Shown: positions 1 to 6,101, counted from the stretch's first letter. The stretch is DNA of 8,075 nt from an uncultured Chloroflexota bacterium (GCA_903928275.1 CAIYQJ010000342.1:1-8075), one strand, 5' to 3'. The notes: a model not told the origin generated them from the letters alone. Numbers and translations: made by a program.

Positions 1-2
1 CG

Positions 3-119
3 AAGACCGAGGCGATCCGGGCGCTGCGCCGACGGATCAGCGACGAGGTCTTCCGCCGGATGCGCCACGATGATGCCCTCCAGGCGACCGCGCGAGCCCC
101 GCTCGCGACGGCCGCTTGA
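3..119 (+). CDS. C-terminal end of a probable IS110-family transposase (partial)
   Basis: An open frame enters from the left edge and stops at TGA 117-119, giving 38 residues. It begins KTEAIRALRRRISDEVFRRM and ends in a short Ala-rich tail. The pattern T-E-A-I-R-x-L-(K/R)-R-x-(I/L)-S-D-x-V-(Y/F)-R resembles the last helix of IS110/IS116/IS902-type transposases (DEDD-type recombinases) as I remember the family. The catalytic domains lie outside the window, so intactness cannot be judged. The stop is only 14 bases before the next gene on the same strand, which leaves almost no room for an element end between them. It could instead be a decayed copy or another basic helical protein. Confidence 0.55.
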   Translation, partial: KTEAIRALRRRISDEVFRRMRHDDALQATARAPLATAA

Positions 120-133
120 CATAGGAGCATCTG

Positions 134-958
134 ATGAAGTCGAACGCCCGGCCGCTCATGACCTTCCTGGGGCATTCGACCGTCCTGTTCGACATGGACG
201 GGACGCGGGTGATCACCGACCCGCTCCTGCACGCGCGCGTGGGCCCTATCCGCCGCTACCGCGCCGTGCCGGATCCGGCCCTCGTGGCTGCGGTCGACGC
301 GGTCCTCATCAGCCACCTGCACCTCGACCACCTCGACTTCCGTTCGCTCGAGATCCTCGGACGAGACAGGCGGCTCCTCATCCCGGAGGGTTCCGAGAAG
401 CTGTTCGCGTCGCACGGGTTCGCGAACACGAGGGCGCTCGCGCCCGGCGAATCGGCGCGGGTGGGATCGCTGGAGATCACCGCGACGCCGGCGCTCCACA
501 GCGGGCTCCGGCCACCCTTCGGGCCGCGCGGGATCCCGGTCGGGTTCATCATCGCGGGCTCGCACCGGCTCTACTTTGCGGGCGACACCGGCATCTTCCC
601 CGGAATGGCCGACTTCGCGGAGCCGCACATCGATGTGGCCATGCTGCCCGTCTGGGGCTGGGGCCCCAAGCTCAGCCAGGGTCACCTGCACCCGGCGTCG
701 GCAGCGAAAGCGCTCCAGTATCTCCGGCCGACCGCGGCGGTCCCCATCCACTGGGGGACGATCTGGCCGCTCATGCCGGCGCTCTTCTTCGGGAGCCGGT
801 TCCACCAGCCGCCCCTCGAGTTCGCCGAGCATGCGGCTCACTTCGCGCCGGACGTGAAGATCCTGGTGACGATGCCGGGCGAGCCCGTCGCCTGGCCGGA
901 AGCCGTCGCCCGGCAGCAGGGGCGACCATCCGGGGCGTCCTCCGGATCAGGAAGCTAG
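134..958 (+). CDS. Metallo-beta-lactamase-fold hydrolase, UlaG-like
   Basis: This 274-residue protein is a probable cytosolic metal-dependent hydrolase of the MBL superfamily, nearest in style to UlaG (ascorbate-6-phosphate lactonase) and NAPE-PLD-like proteins; the substrate is unknown. It opens with FLGHSTVLFDMDG and TDPLL (about residues 11-32), typical of that branch. The metal motif HxHxDH is HLHLDH, with H61, H63, D65 and H66. Further likely ligands are H122 (ALHSG), D151 in FAGDTG and H206 in PIHWGT, so the dinuclear site looks complete. There is no signal peptide or membrane segment. AGGAG at 123-127 lies 6 bases before the ATG and supports this start. The stop overlaps the stop of the minus-strand gene at 955. 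The last 15 or so residues are Gly/Ser-rich and probably disordered. The superfamily is secure; the exact reaction is not. Confidence 0.93.
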   Translation: MKSNARPLMTFLGHSTVLFDMDGTRVITDPLLHARVGPIRRYRAVPDPALVAAVDAVLISHLHLDHLDFRSLEILGRDRRLLIPEGSEKLFASHGFANTRALAPGESARVGSLEITATPALHSGLRPPFGPRGIPVGFIIAGSHRLYFAGDTGIFPGMADFAEPHIDVAMLPVWGWGPKLSQGHLHPASAAKALQYLRPTAAVPIHWGTIWPLMPALFFGSRFHQPPLEFAEHAAHFAPDVKILVTMPGEPVAWPEAVARQQGRPSGASSGSGS

Positions 959-1224
959 AGGACGCAGACGGCCACCCATTCCCCGTCGATCTCGCGGATC
1001 GCCACCCTGCCCATCCGCCCGTCGGGCAGGCGGCACGGGTAGTCCGTCATCGAATGCGGGTTCAGGACCCGGTCGATCACGACCTCGACGTGCTCGAGCC
1101 CGATCGCACCGCGGTCCTCCCAGGGGCCCTCAGCCTCCTGTGCCTGCCGCGCCTCGTCGACCTCGTGTGACTTCCCCTGCTCGATCATCCGCATGCGTTC
1201 GTCGGCAGGAAGCCCATCGAACAT
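955..1224 (-). CDS. Small hypothetical protein, 89 aa
   Basis: I do not recognise this protein. It appears to have a charged helical N-terminal part (about residues 6-32, rich in Glu, Arg and Gln). A beta-rich C-terminal part follows, with strands near 42-55, 72-78 and 82-88 and cysteines at 64 and 87. There is no membrane segment or signal peptide. The frame can be extended to a GTG at 1269, but the ATG at 1224 has GGAGGG (minus strand, 1231-1236) exactly 6 bases upstream, so I use it. It converges on the MBL hydrolase gene and the two stop codons overlap within CTAG (955-958). The ribosome site and a clean end at its neighbour support a real gene; there is no homology evidence. Confidence 0.6.
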   Translation of the reverse strand: MFDGLPADERMRMIEQGKSHEVDEARQAQEAEGPWEDRGAIGLEHVEVVIDRVLNPHSMTDYPCRLPDGRMGRVAIREIDGEWVAVCVL

Positions 1225-1230
1225 CCACGT

Positions 1231-1236
1231 CCCTCC
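1231..1236 (-). promoter_or_regulatory. Ribosome binding site deciding the start at 1224
   Basis: The minus strand reads GGAGGG, followed by six bases and then ATG. The upstream GTG alternative at 1269 has no comparable Shine-Dalgarno sequence. This favours an 89-residue product over a 104-residue one. Confidence 0.6.
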
Positions 1237-1298
1237 GTGTCCCGCTCTCGCCACGTCAGCCGTTGCCACTCCAGCTTCCGCGGGTGATGCATAGGGCC

Positions 1299-1330
1299 AT
1301 TGGTCACATGACTATAGGCTATCTGTCAAT
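1299..1330. promoter_or_regulatory. AT-rich island in a divergent intergenic region, possible promoters
   Basis: The 265-base spacer between the minus-strand small gene and the plus-strand Bax inhibitor-like gene contains one clearly AT-richer patch. On the minus strand it holds TATAGT (1316-1311), one mismatch from the -10 consensus; on the plus strand it holds TATAGG (1313-1318). A TTGACA hexamer is present on the minus strand at 1329-1324 but is only 7 bases from TATAGT, too close to pair with it. A GTCA-CA-TGAC inverted repeat occupies 1304-1313. The position fits a promoter or operator for the divergent genes, but no complete -35/-10 pair is visible. Confidence 0.3.
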
Positions 1331-1481
1331 CCGCGCCGATGGGACGCCGTCGGCGCCGCTCGCGGCGAAGGTGCCTGGCACGGTGAACGTACGGATGGCG
1401 GCGCTCTGGTAGCCTCGCACGAGAACGACGCGGGCTCTCACGGAGCCCGACGCACGAGACCGCAGCCTCGCGGCCGAACTC

Positions 1482-1488
1482 GGGAGGG
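1482..1488 (+). promoter_or_regulatory. Shine-Dalgarno sequence with ambiguous start choice
   Basis: GGGAGGG is a strong purine run, but it ends only one base before the ATG at 1490. It lies about 13 bases before the next in-frame ATG at 1502 and about 19 before the one at 1508. None of these spacings is ideal, so the protein may begin at Met1, Met5 or Met7. Confidence 0.5.
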
Positions 1489-1489
1489 T

Positions 1490-2203
1490 ATGGACACTCA
1501 CATGACGATGACCGACTCGTCCGCGCGACCCGTCCAGCGGATCGACACGCAATCGCAGGTCTTCGCGGGCTGGCTGACTGCCACCTTCGTCTGGATGTTC
1601 CTCGCACTCGCCCTCACGGGCGTCGTCGGCTGGTTCACGCTGAGCAACCAGGCGATCCTCGAGAAAGTCAGCGGGCTCTACCTGCCGATCATCATCGTCC
1701 AGCTGATCATCGGGTTCGGCCTGGGAATCGCCATCACGCGCCTGAGCGCGATCGTGGCCACGCTCATGTTCTTCGTGTACGCGGCGACGATGGGCGTGAC
1801 GATCGCCCTGATCATCTACTGGGCCGGCTACTCCACGACCACCGTGCTGTCCGCGGCCGCCGCCGCGGGCGGGATGTTCGGCGGCGCCGCGATCTACGGC
1901 CTCGTGACGAAGCGCAACCTCGCGACCATGGCGGGCTACCTGGTCATGGGGCTCATCGGGATCATCGTCGCCTCGCTCGTGAACATCTTCATCGGCTGGC
2001 AGACGCTGAACTTCGTCATCTCCGTGCTCGGGGTCCTCATCTTCACCGGCCTCACGGCGTACACGGTCCAGCAGATCTCGACCGGCCGCCTGGCGGCGTG
2101 GCTGGGACCGGACAAGGGCGCCATCTTCGGGGCGTTCCAGCTCTACCTCAACGCGATCAACCTGTTCCTGTTCCTCCTGCGGATCTTCGGCGGCAGCCGT
2201 TGA
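1490..2203 (+). CDS. Bax inhibitor-1/YccA family membrane protein
   Basis: This 237-residue integral membrane protein belongs to the BI-1/YccA/YbhL (TMBIM) family, whose members act as pH-sensitive calcium leak channels or modulate membrane proteases. About seven hydrophobic helices are visible: roughly residues 29-50, 62-82, 86-106, 116-139, 146-169, 172-190 and 211-231, after a polar N-terminus. The family's C-terminal signatures are plain: GLTAY (187-191) followed by QQI, and LYLNAINLFLFLLRIFG (218-234), which matches the LYLDFINLFLxLLRxxG ending of bacterial homologues. Both aspartates of the regulatory dyad are missing: the Asp of AYDTQ is Thr192 and the Asp of LYLDFIN is Asn221. The loop between these helices is also shorter than in YbhL. 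Start choice among 1490, 1502 and 1508 is uncertain. It lies alone on the plus strand 81 bases before the CAP gene and may share transcription with it. Confidence 0.9.
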   Translation: MDTHMTMTDSSARPVQRIDTQSQVFAGWLTATFVWMFLALALTGVVGWFTLSNQAILEKVSGLYLPIIIVQLIIGFGLGIAITRLSAIVATLMFFVYAATMGVTIALIIYWAGYSTTTVLSAAAAAGGMFGGAAIYGLVTKRNLATMAGYLVMGLIGIIVASLVNIFIGWQTLNFVISVLGVLIFTGLTAYTVQQISTGRLAAWLGPDKGAIFGAFQLYLNAINLFLFLLRIFGGSR

Positions 2204-2284
2204 TCTGAGGTCGGGTTCGAGGGGGCCGGCCCCATCGTCCTGCGCGCGGCCGGACCATCGCCCCATACCTGCGCGCCCCCCGGC

Positions 2285-3340
2285 ATGGTCCCATCGGACG
2301 TGATGGAGACGATGCACGGACGCAGGGATCGCATCGGCGTCGGCGCGCTCGCCGGCCTGCTGGTCGCCGTGGTCGCCGCGCTCCTCGCGCTGTCGGCACC
2401 GGGCGCCGGCACGGCCGTCGCAGCCGGGACCCCTTTTGCCCGCGACGCCGCCCGCGCGGAGGTCCATCGCCTCATCAACGGTGAGCGCGTCGCCGCGGGG
2501 CTGAAGCCCCTCGCCGTGGATCTGCTCCTCGCCAGCCGAGCGCACGATGCCGACTTCGCCTGCCCGGCCGGCGGCTCCACGCCGGGCCGCGCGCGGGACC
2601 AGGCGCTCCACAACGGGCTCACCCACGCGCTGTCCGGGTGCCCCGGCCGCTCGATCGTCGACGTCATGCCGGCGTGGGGCTACCGTGCGTGGACGGGCGA
2701 GATCCTCGCCTACGACTACGAGTCGTCCGCCCCGGTGACGTACCAGTACGGCTGCCCGCCCGGCACGGGTGGATTCGACTGCGCCTCGGGCGGCGCGACG
2801 ACCCTGGTCTCCGCCACCGTCGCCACGACCGTCCGCCAGTGGATCGATTCGCCCGCGCACAACGCGATCCTGTTCGGCGACTACGACCGGTTCGGGTGCG
2901 GAGCCTGGAGCGGGACGGGTTCGACCGCCTATGGCGACGGCGGCAGCTTCTACGCCTGCGTCTTCTCGAAGGGCGGCCCGTCCGCCCGAGCCGACACGCG
3001 GCGACCGACCGTGGGTACGGTCACGGTCGACGGCTCGCCGCTGGCGGCCGCGGCGAACGCGAACGCGCGCGAGGGCGCCAGCGTCCGACTGACGGCGCGA
3101 CTCGCCGACCTGGACGTGCTCGGGCGGGTGGCGGCGTGGCGCGTGTCGGTGGACGGTCGCATCGTGGTCGACGAGATGGGCGGCGGCCGCGTGGACACCG
3201 GCCGCGGGTCGATAGAGGTGTCGGCGACAGTGGACACGACCGGTCTCGCGACGGGCGCGCACACCATCGTCATCACGTCGGAGGATCTTGCGGGGCACTG
3301 GTCCGCCCCGCGGACGATCGCGCTCGTCCTCGCCCCGTAG
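2285..3340 (+). CDS. Secreted CAP-domain protein with C-terminal Ig-like domain
   Basis: This 351-residue protein starts with a classical signal peptide: basic HGRRDR (11-16), hydrophobic core about 17-38, and likely cleavage after AVAA near residue 47. Residues about 53-228 form a CAP (SCP/PR-1-like) domain. RAEVHRLINGERVAAGLKPL starts it, followed by ASRAHDADFA with H87, GEILAY with E139 in place of the usual GENIA, and QWIDSPAHNAILF with H192, then a GCGAW strand. Cysteines 93, 119, 157, 166, 205 and 225 could make three disulfides outside the cell. Residues about 238-351 look like an Ig-like beta sandwich, with DTTGLATGAHTIVITSEDLAG and WS near the end. CAP proteins are extracellular, with lipid-binding or other roles; the bacterial function is mostly unknown. 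The ATG at 2285 lacks a ribosome site. ATG 2312 (Met10) has GGAG 3 bases upstream and gives an equally good signal peptide. Confidence 0.88.
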   Translation: MVPSDVMETMHGRRDRIGVGALAGLLVAVVAALLALSAPGAGTAVAAGTPFARDAARAEVHRLINGERVAAGLKPLAVDLLLASRAHDADFACPAGGSTPGRARDQALHNGLTHALSGCPGRSIVDVMPAWGYRAWTGEILAYDYESSAPVTYQYGCPPGTGGFDCASGGATTLVSATVATTVRQWIDSPAHNAILFGDYDRFGCGAWSGTGSTAYGDGGSFYACVFSKGGPSARADTRRPTVGTVTVDGSPLAAAANANAREGASVRLTARLADLDVLGRVAAWRVSVDGRIVVDEMGGGRVDTGRGSIEVSATVDTTGLATGAHTIVITSEDLAGHWSAPRTIALVLAP

Positions 3341-3488
3341 GGCTGCCCGGCGCGTGACTTGCGCCCGCCCTCGTCACCCGCGCACGTCCTCGCCCCACGG
3401 CGCCGGCCGGCGTTCTGGACGACGGTTGGCACTTGCGACGGGCCGTCCACCGGCAGATGCTTCGTTGTCCAGAAGGGAGCGGCTATCG

Positions 3489-3809
3489 ATGATCGCCAGT
3501 TCTCCCACTCACCTGCCGCTTGAGGATCGCCTCGAGCGGCGCCTTCAGGCCGTGTACGGCCGCGACCGACTCACCGCTGAGCTCCACCGGCTCGCGATCG
3601 ACGTCGTGGGCCGCGCAGAGCACGACGAGCTCGATGCCGGCGCCAAGGCAGAGCTCCACGATGCCATGAGGATCGCGGTCCACCGGACCGAGGTCGATGT
3701 GGTGGAGCGGTTCGTCCACGAGCTGGCTCTCGCCCTCGCCGAGACGCCGGACGCCCTGTTCGCGCGGCTCGCCCGCGCGGAGACGCGCCGGGACATGGGC
3801 CTCGACTGA
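3489..3809 (+). CDS. Small helical hypothetical protein, 106 aa
   Basis: I do not recognise this protein. It is rich in Leu, Ala, Glu, Arg and His and should be entirely alpha-helical. Amphipathic stretches lie around residues 11-45 (LEDRLERRLQAVYG onwards), 50-70 and 72-100. There is no cysteine, signal peptide or membrane helix. The frame stays open far upstream into the preceding gene's tail, but AAGGGAG at 3473-3479 lies 9 bases before the ATG at 3489, and the coding character starts there. It follows the CAP gene by 148 bases and ends just before a region of GC-rich stem-loops. It is probably a real small cytosolic gene; antisense frames over the same bases look like composition shadows. 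Confidence 0.6.
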   Translation: MIASSPTHLPLEDRLERRLQAVYGRDRLTAELHRLAIDVVGRAEHDELDAGAKAELHDAMRIAVHRTEVDVVERFVHELALALAETPDALFARLARAETRRDMGLD

Positions 3810-3811
3810 TA

Positions 3812-3827
3812 CGGTCCGGGCGGACCG
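3812..3827 (+). terminator. GC-rich hairpin directly after the small gene
   Basis: CGGTCC (3812-3817) and GGACCG (3822-3827) form a perfect 6-bp stem around a GGGC tetraloop, two bases after the stop at 3809. There is no T tract, so intrinsic termination is only possible, not shown. Confidence 0.3.
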
Positions 3828-3886
3828 GCGCTTCGTGGGTGCGCTCCGGCGGGCCCGGTCGGCTGCCGGGTCCCGAACGGACCGGG

Positions 3887-3923
3887 GGTCCCGCGCCGCG
3901 CCGCCCCCGCGTGGCGCGGGACC
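3887..3923. terminator. 11-bp perfect stem-loop between convergent genes
   Basis: GGTCCCGCGCC (3887-3897) and GGCGCGGGACC (3913-3923) are perfect inverted repeats with a 15-base C-rich loop. The structure lies in the 127-base gap between the plus-strand small gene and the minus-strand SRPBCC gene, 14 bases beyond the latter's stop. That is where a bidirectional transcription end would be expected. No U-rich tail follows on either strand, so it may act with Rho or as an RNA 3'-end stabiliser. Confidence 0.45.
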
Positions 3924-3936
3924 ACCCCCCCCGTGG

Positions 3937-4473
3937 TCACGGTCGGTCGCGCAGGTCCACCGCGAAGTCGACGTAGCCTCGCAGGAGCGTGAGCGCCTCG
4001 CCCCAGCCCTCAAGCGCCTCCGCCCAGGCGTCGAGGCCGCCAGGTCGGTCGATGGGGAACGGACCGTCCGTGAGGAGGAGGCGGGTCCCGGAGCCCTCGG
4101 CCTGGAGCGCCACGGTCACCTGCGTGACGAGCGCTTCGTCCGCGTCCCACGGCCAGCGGAACGCGAACCGACTCGGGGTCACGAAGTCGGTGACCTCCCA
4201 CCAGACCTGCTCGCGCGGCCAGACGAGCGTGGTGCGGGCGCCCACCGCGAGCGACCCGTCCACGCGGACCGGGAACCAGCGCATGAGCTCGTCCGGATCC
4301 GACCAGCAGCGGAGCACGCGCTCGGGAACGGCATCGAACCGGCGCTCGATCGCCACGGTCCGAAGCGTCTGCGTCCCGCGCGGGACCGTGGTGCCACTCG
4401 CCATGCCCTCGACCGGGCCCTCAGCCGGGGCGTCGGCGCCCCGCGGCCCGCTCCGACTCGATCGTCGCTCCAT
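3937..4473 (-). CDS. SRPBCC/AHSA1-like domain protein
   Basis: This 178-residue protein has a disordered, Gly/Pro/Arg-rich first 35 residues and then one SRPBCC (START/Bet v 1-like) domain at about 38-170, of the type related to the Hsp90 co-chaperone Aha1 C-terminal domain. Visible signatures are IERRFDAVPERVLRCWSDPDELMRWF (42-67), WWEVTDFVTPSRFAFRWPWD (91-110), a VTVALQ strand, GSGTRLLLT (127-135) and a long C-terminal helix from about 147 containing EGWGEALTLL. Such domains bind hydrophobic ligands in a cavity; the ligand here is unknown. The frame extends to a GTG at 4518, but ATG 4473 has GAGGG 6 bases upstream. ATG 4404 is a third option that would remove the disordered tail. It lies 50 bases after the kinase stop on the same strand, so it is probably the third gene of the regulator-kinase operon. 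Confidence 0.85.
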   Translation of the reverse strand: MERRSSRSGPRGADAPAEGPVEGMASGTTVPRGTQTLRTVAIERRFDAVPERVLRCWSDPDELMRWFPVRVDGSLAVGARTTLVWPREQVWWEVTDFVTPSRFAFRWPWDADEALVTQVTVALQAEGSGTRLLLTDGPFPIDRPGGLDAWAEALEGWGEALTLLRGYVDFAVDLRDRP

Positions 4474-4479
4474 CGTTCG

Positions 4480-4484
4480 CCCTC
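4480..4484 (-). promoter_or_regulatory. Ribosome binding site deciding the start at 4473
   Basis: The minus strand reads GAGGG, then CGAACG, then ATG, giving a 6-base spacing. The competing GTG at 4518 lies five bases after the kinase stop and has no clear site of its own, so it could be used only by coupled re-initiation. Confidence 0.5.
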
Positions 4485-4523
4485 GACTGCCGTCCGCCCT
4501 TCGGTCGGAGCCTACCACCGGTC

Positions 4524-6101
4524 TCAGCTCTCCTCGGCGCGCTCCGCCGGGAGTGAGACCACGAACGCGGCGCCGCTGCCGGGCGCGTCCGGGGCGTCGG
4601 GGGCGAGATCGAGGTCGCCACCCATCGCGCGGCAGAGCGCTCGCGACACGTACAGGCCCAGGCCGCTGCCGCCGCCGCCGGACTCCCCGCGGATGCTGCT
4701 TCCGCGCTCGAAGCGGCCGAAGAGCCGGTCACGGTCCGCCGGGTCCACGCCCCGCCCGTGGTCAGTCACCGTCAGGCGCAGGAGACCCTCGATCGCGACA
4801 GGCTCGATCGTCACCTCGACCGGCTTCCTGCCCCCGTAGCGCACGGCGTTGTCGAGCAGTGCCCAGAGGACCTGGTCCACCTGGTCGCCGTCGGCGATCG
4901 CGAGCCAGCCCGTGGATGCGTCGCGCAGGTCGAGATCCACGTCCTCCGCCGCGAGGGCCTCCCACGTCCGCCGGACGCGCGGCCCGAGCGCGAGCACCTC
5001 GATCCGCGGGCGGATGGTGCCCGCGTCCACCCGGGTCACCGTCAGCAGCTGGCGGACCATCCGCGACAGCCTCTCGCTCTGCTCGGCGATCACCTGGGCA
5101 TGCCGGTCGCCGGTGTCCGCGGCGATCCGCTCGGCGTACCCGTGGATCCGGGCGAGCGGCGTCTGGAGGTTGTGGCTGACGCCGCGGAAGAAGTCGTCCT
5201 TCGCCTCGTCTGCCGCGACGAGGGCGCGGTTCTGGAGATCCACCCGGGCGAACAGGTCGGCGTTGCGCAGCGCCACGCCCACGACGACGCCGTACAGCTC
5301 GAGCAGGTCCTGGTCGGCGCGGTCCCATGTCCGGGTGGCGGGCAGCCGACCCGCGATGATGCCCAGGCGCTCCTCGCCCGCCCGCAGCTCGGCGCGGATC
5401 TCGATGGGCTCGCCGGGGACCCGCTCGGGCTCCGGGACGGTGTCCGGGTCCACGCGCTCGACGCGCGCATCGATGAGTGCGAACGCGGCCACGACGTCTG
5501 ACCGTGCTCCCGCGAGCAGGGCGTCGGCGCCCCCCGACGGCGTCGCGGAGCCGGCGGCCTCGCGGATCCGCTCGAGCTGGCGGTTGCGGCGGTCCATGTC
5601 GGCGGCGAGGCGGTTCTGGGTCTCGGCCAGGCGCGCGAGCTCGTCCTCGCCGGCGAACGCGAGCGGGGCGCTCTCGCCGCGTGACGCGCTCTCGACGGCC
5701 AGGGCGATCCGCCGGAGCGGCTGCGTCACGGTGCGGACGACGTACAGGGAGACCCCGACCGCGAGCACCACCGCGAACGCCCCGGTGAGGAGCAGGAGGC
5801 GCAGGATCGCCGGGTCCCGCCCGAGCTCGCCGTAGATCGCGAAGAGGGCTGTGCCGACGGCGAGGGGCAGGAGGGCCGCGACGAGCGCTGAGATGGTGAT
5901 CTGCGTCCGCAGGGAGAGACCGGCCGCGCGGGGAGACGGTCCGTGTGGGTCGTCCCCGGGAGAACCGCCCCCGGGCGTACCGGCGGTCGGTCCGCCGTTC
6001 GCCGCTCCGCCCCCCGGCGGTCGGGCCACCGGCGGCCGCAGGCGACCGTACAGGCCGGGTGGCGTGCCCGGCTTGCCCGCAGGGTTCGGCTCGCCGTTCA
6101 T
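4524..6101 (-). CDS. Membrane sensor histidine kinase with HAMP and GAF-like region
   Basis: This 525-residue kinase is the partner of the adjacent OmpR-type regulator. Order: a Pro/Gly-rich cytosolic leader (1-60), TM1 about 69-91, a loop of only about 8 residues, TM2 about 100-123, a HAMP-like linker about 121-174, a degenerate GAF-like domain about 188-285, a HisKA dimerisation helix with phospho-acceptor H310 in FFRGVSHNLQTPLARIHGY, and an HATPase_c domain. The ATPase shows the N box VLWALLDNAVRYGG with N418, the G1 box DHGRGVDP with D447, an F box FGRFERG and the G2 box GSGLGLYV (479-485). The tiny outer loop means the signal is probably sensed in the membrane or cytosol. Oddity: Asn311 replaces the usual Glu/Asp after the His. 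The ATG at 6101 overlaps the regulator's TGA as ATGA (6098-6101), so translation is probably coupled. A longer frame reaching 6305 would read through most of the regulator's DNA-binding domain and is rejected. Confidence 0.93.
   Translation of the reverse strand: MNGEPNPAGKPGTPPGLYGRLRPPVARPPGGGAANGGPTAGTPGGGSPGDDPHGPSPRAAGLSLRTQITISALVAALLPLAVGTALFAIYGELGRDPAILRLLLLTGAFAVVLAVGVSLYVVRTVTQPLRRIALAVESASRGESAPLAFAGEDELARLAETQNRLAADMDRRNRQLERIREAAGSATPSGGADALLAGARSDVVAAFALIDARVERVDPDTVPEPERVPGEPIEIRAELRAGEERLGIIAGRLPATRTWDRADQDLLELYGVVVGVALRNADLFARVDLQNRALVAADEAKDDFFRGVSHNLQTPLARIHGYAERIAADTGDRHAQVIAEQSERLSRMVRQLLTVTRVDAGTIRPRIEVLALGPRVRRTWEALAAEDVDLDLRDASTGWLAIADGDQVDQVLWALLDNAVRYGGRKPVEVTIEPVAIEGLLRLTVTDHGRGVDPADRDRLFGRFERGSSIRGESGGGGSGLGLYVSRALCRAMGGDLDLAPDAPDAPGSGAAFVVSLPAERAEES

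Noticed and set aside
70..1170. Plus-strand open frame of 366 codons overlapping the MBL hydrolase
   Set aside because: The hydrolase frame has a ribosome site and all metal motifs; this one is Arg/Pro/Ala-rich with no recognisable fold.
1405..1415. TCTGGTAGCCT as an extended -10 promoter for the Bax inhibitor-like gene
   Set aside because: TAGCCT has only some consensus bases and no -35 box lies at 16-19 bases; the nearest TGAAC is about 21 bases away. Too weak to annotate.
2222..2253. GGGGCCGGCCCC palindrome and CCGGCC/GGCCGG pair after the Bax inhibitor-like gene
   Set aside because: The stems are short, the loop is either absent or 16 bases, and there is no T tract; such palindromes are expected by chance at this GC content.
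1319..3298. Minus-strand open frame of 659 codons
   Set aside because: It lies antisense to the Bax inhibitor-like and CAP genes and bridges their spacer. Its product is an Arg/Asp/Gly-rich low-complexity string with no domain, typical of a GC-driven shadow.
3349..3378. Stem-loop after the CAP gene (GGCGC/GCGCC with a 7-base loop, GTGAC/GTCAC)
   Set aside because: The stems are only 5 bp, overlap each other and lack a T tract, so I could not support a terminator call.
3483..4013. Minus-strand open frame opposite the small 106-residue gene
   Set aside because: It overlaps the end of the SRPBCC gene, crosses the stem-loop region and has no ribosome site or domain; the plus-strand frame has a good ribosome site.
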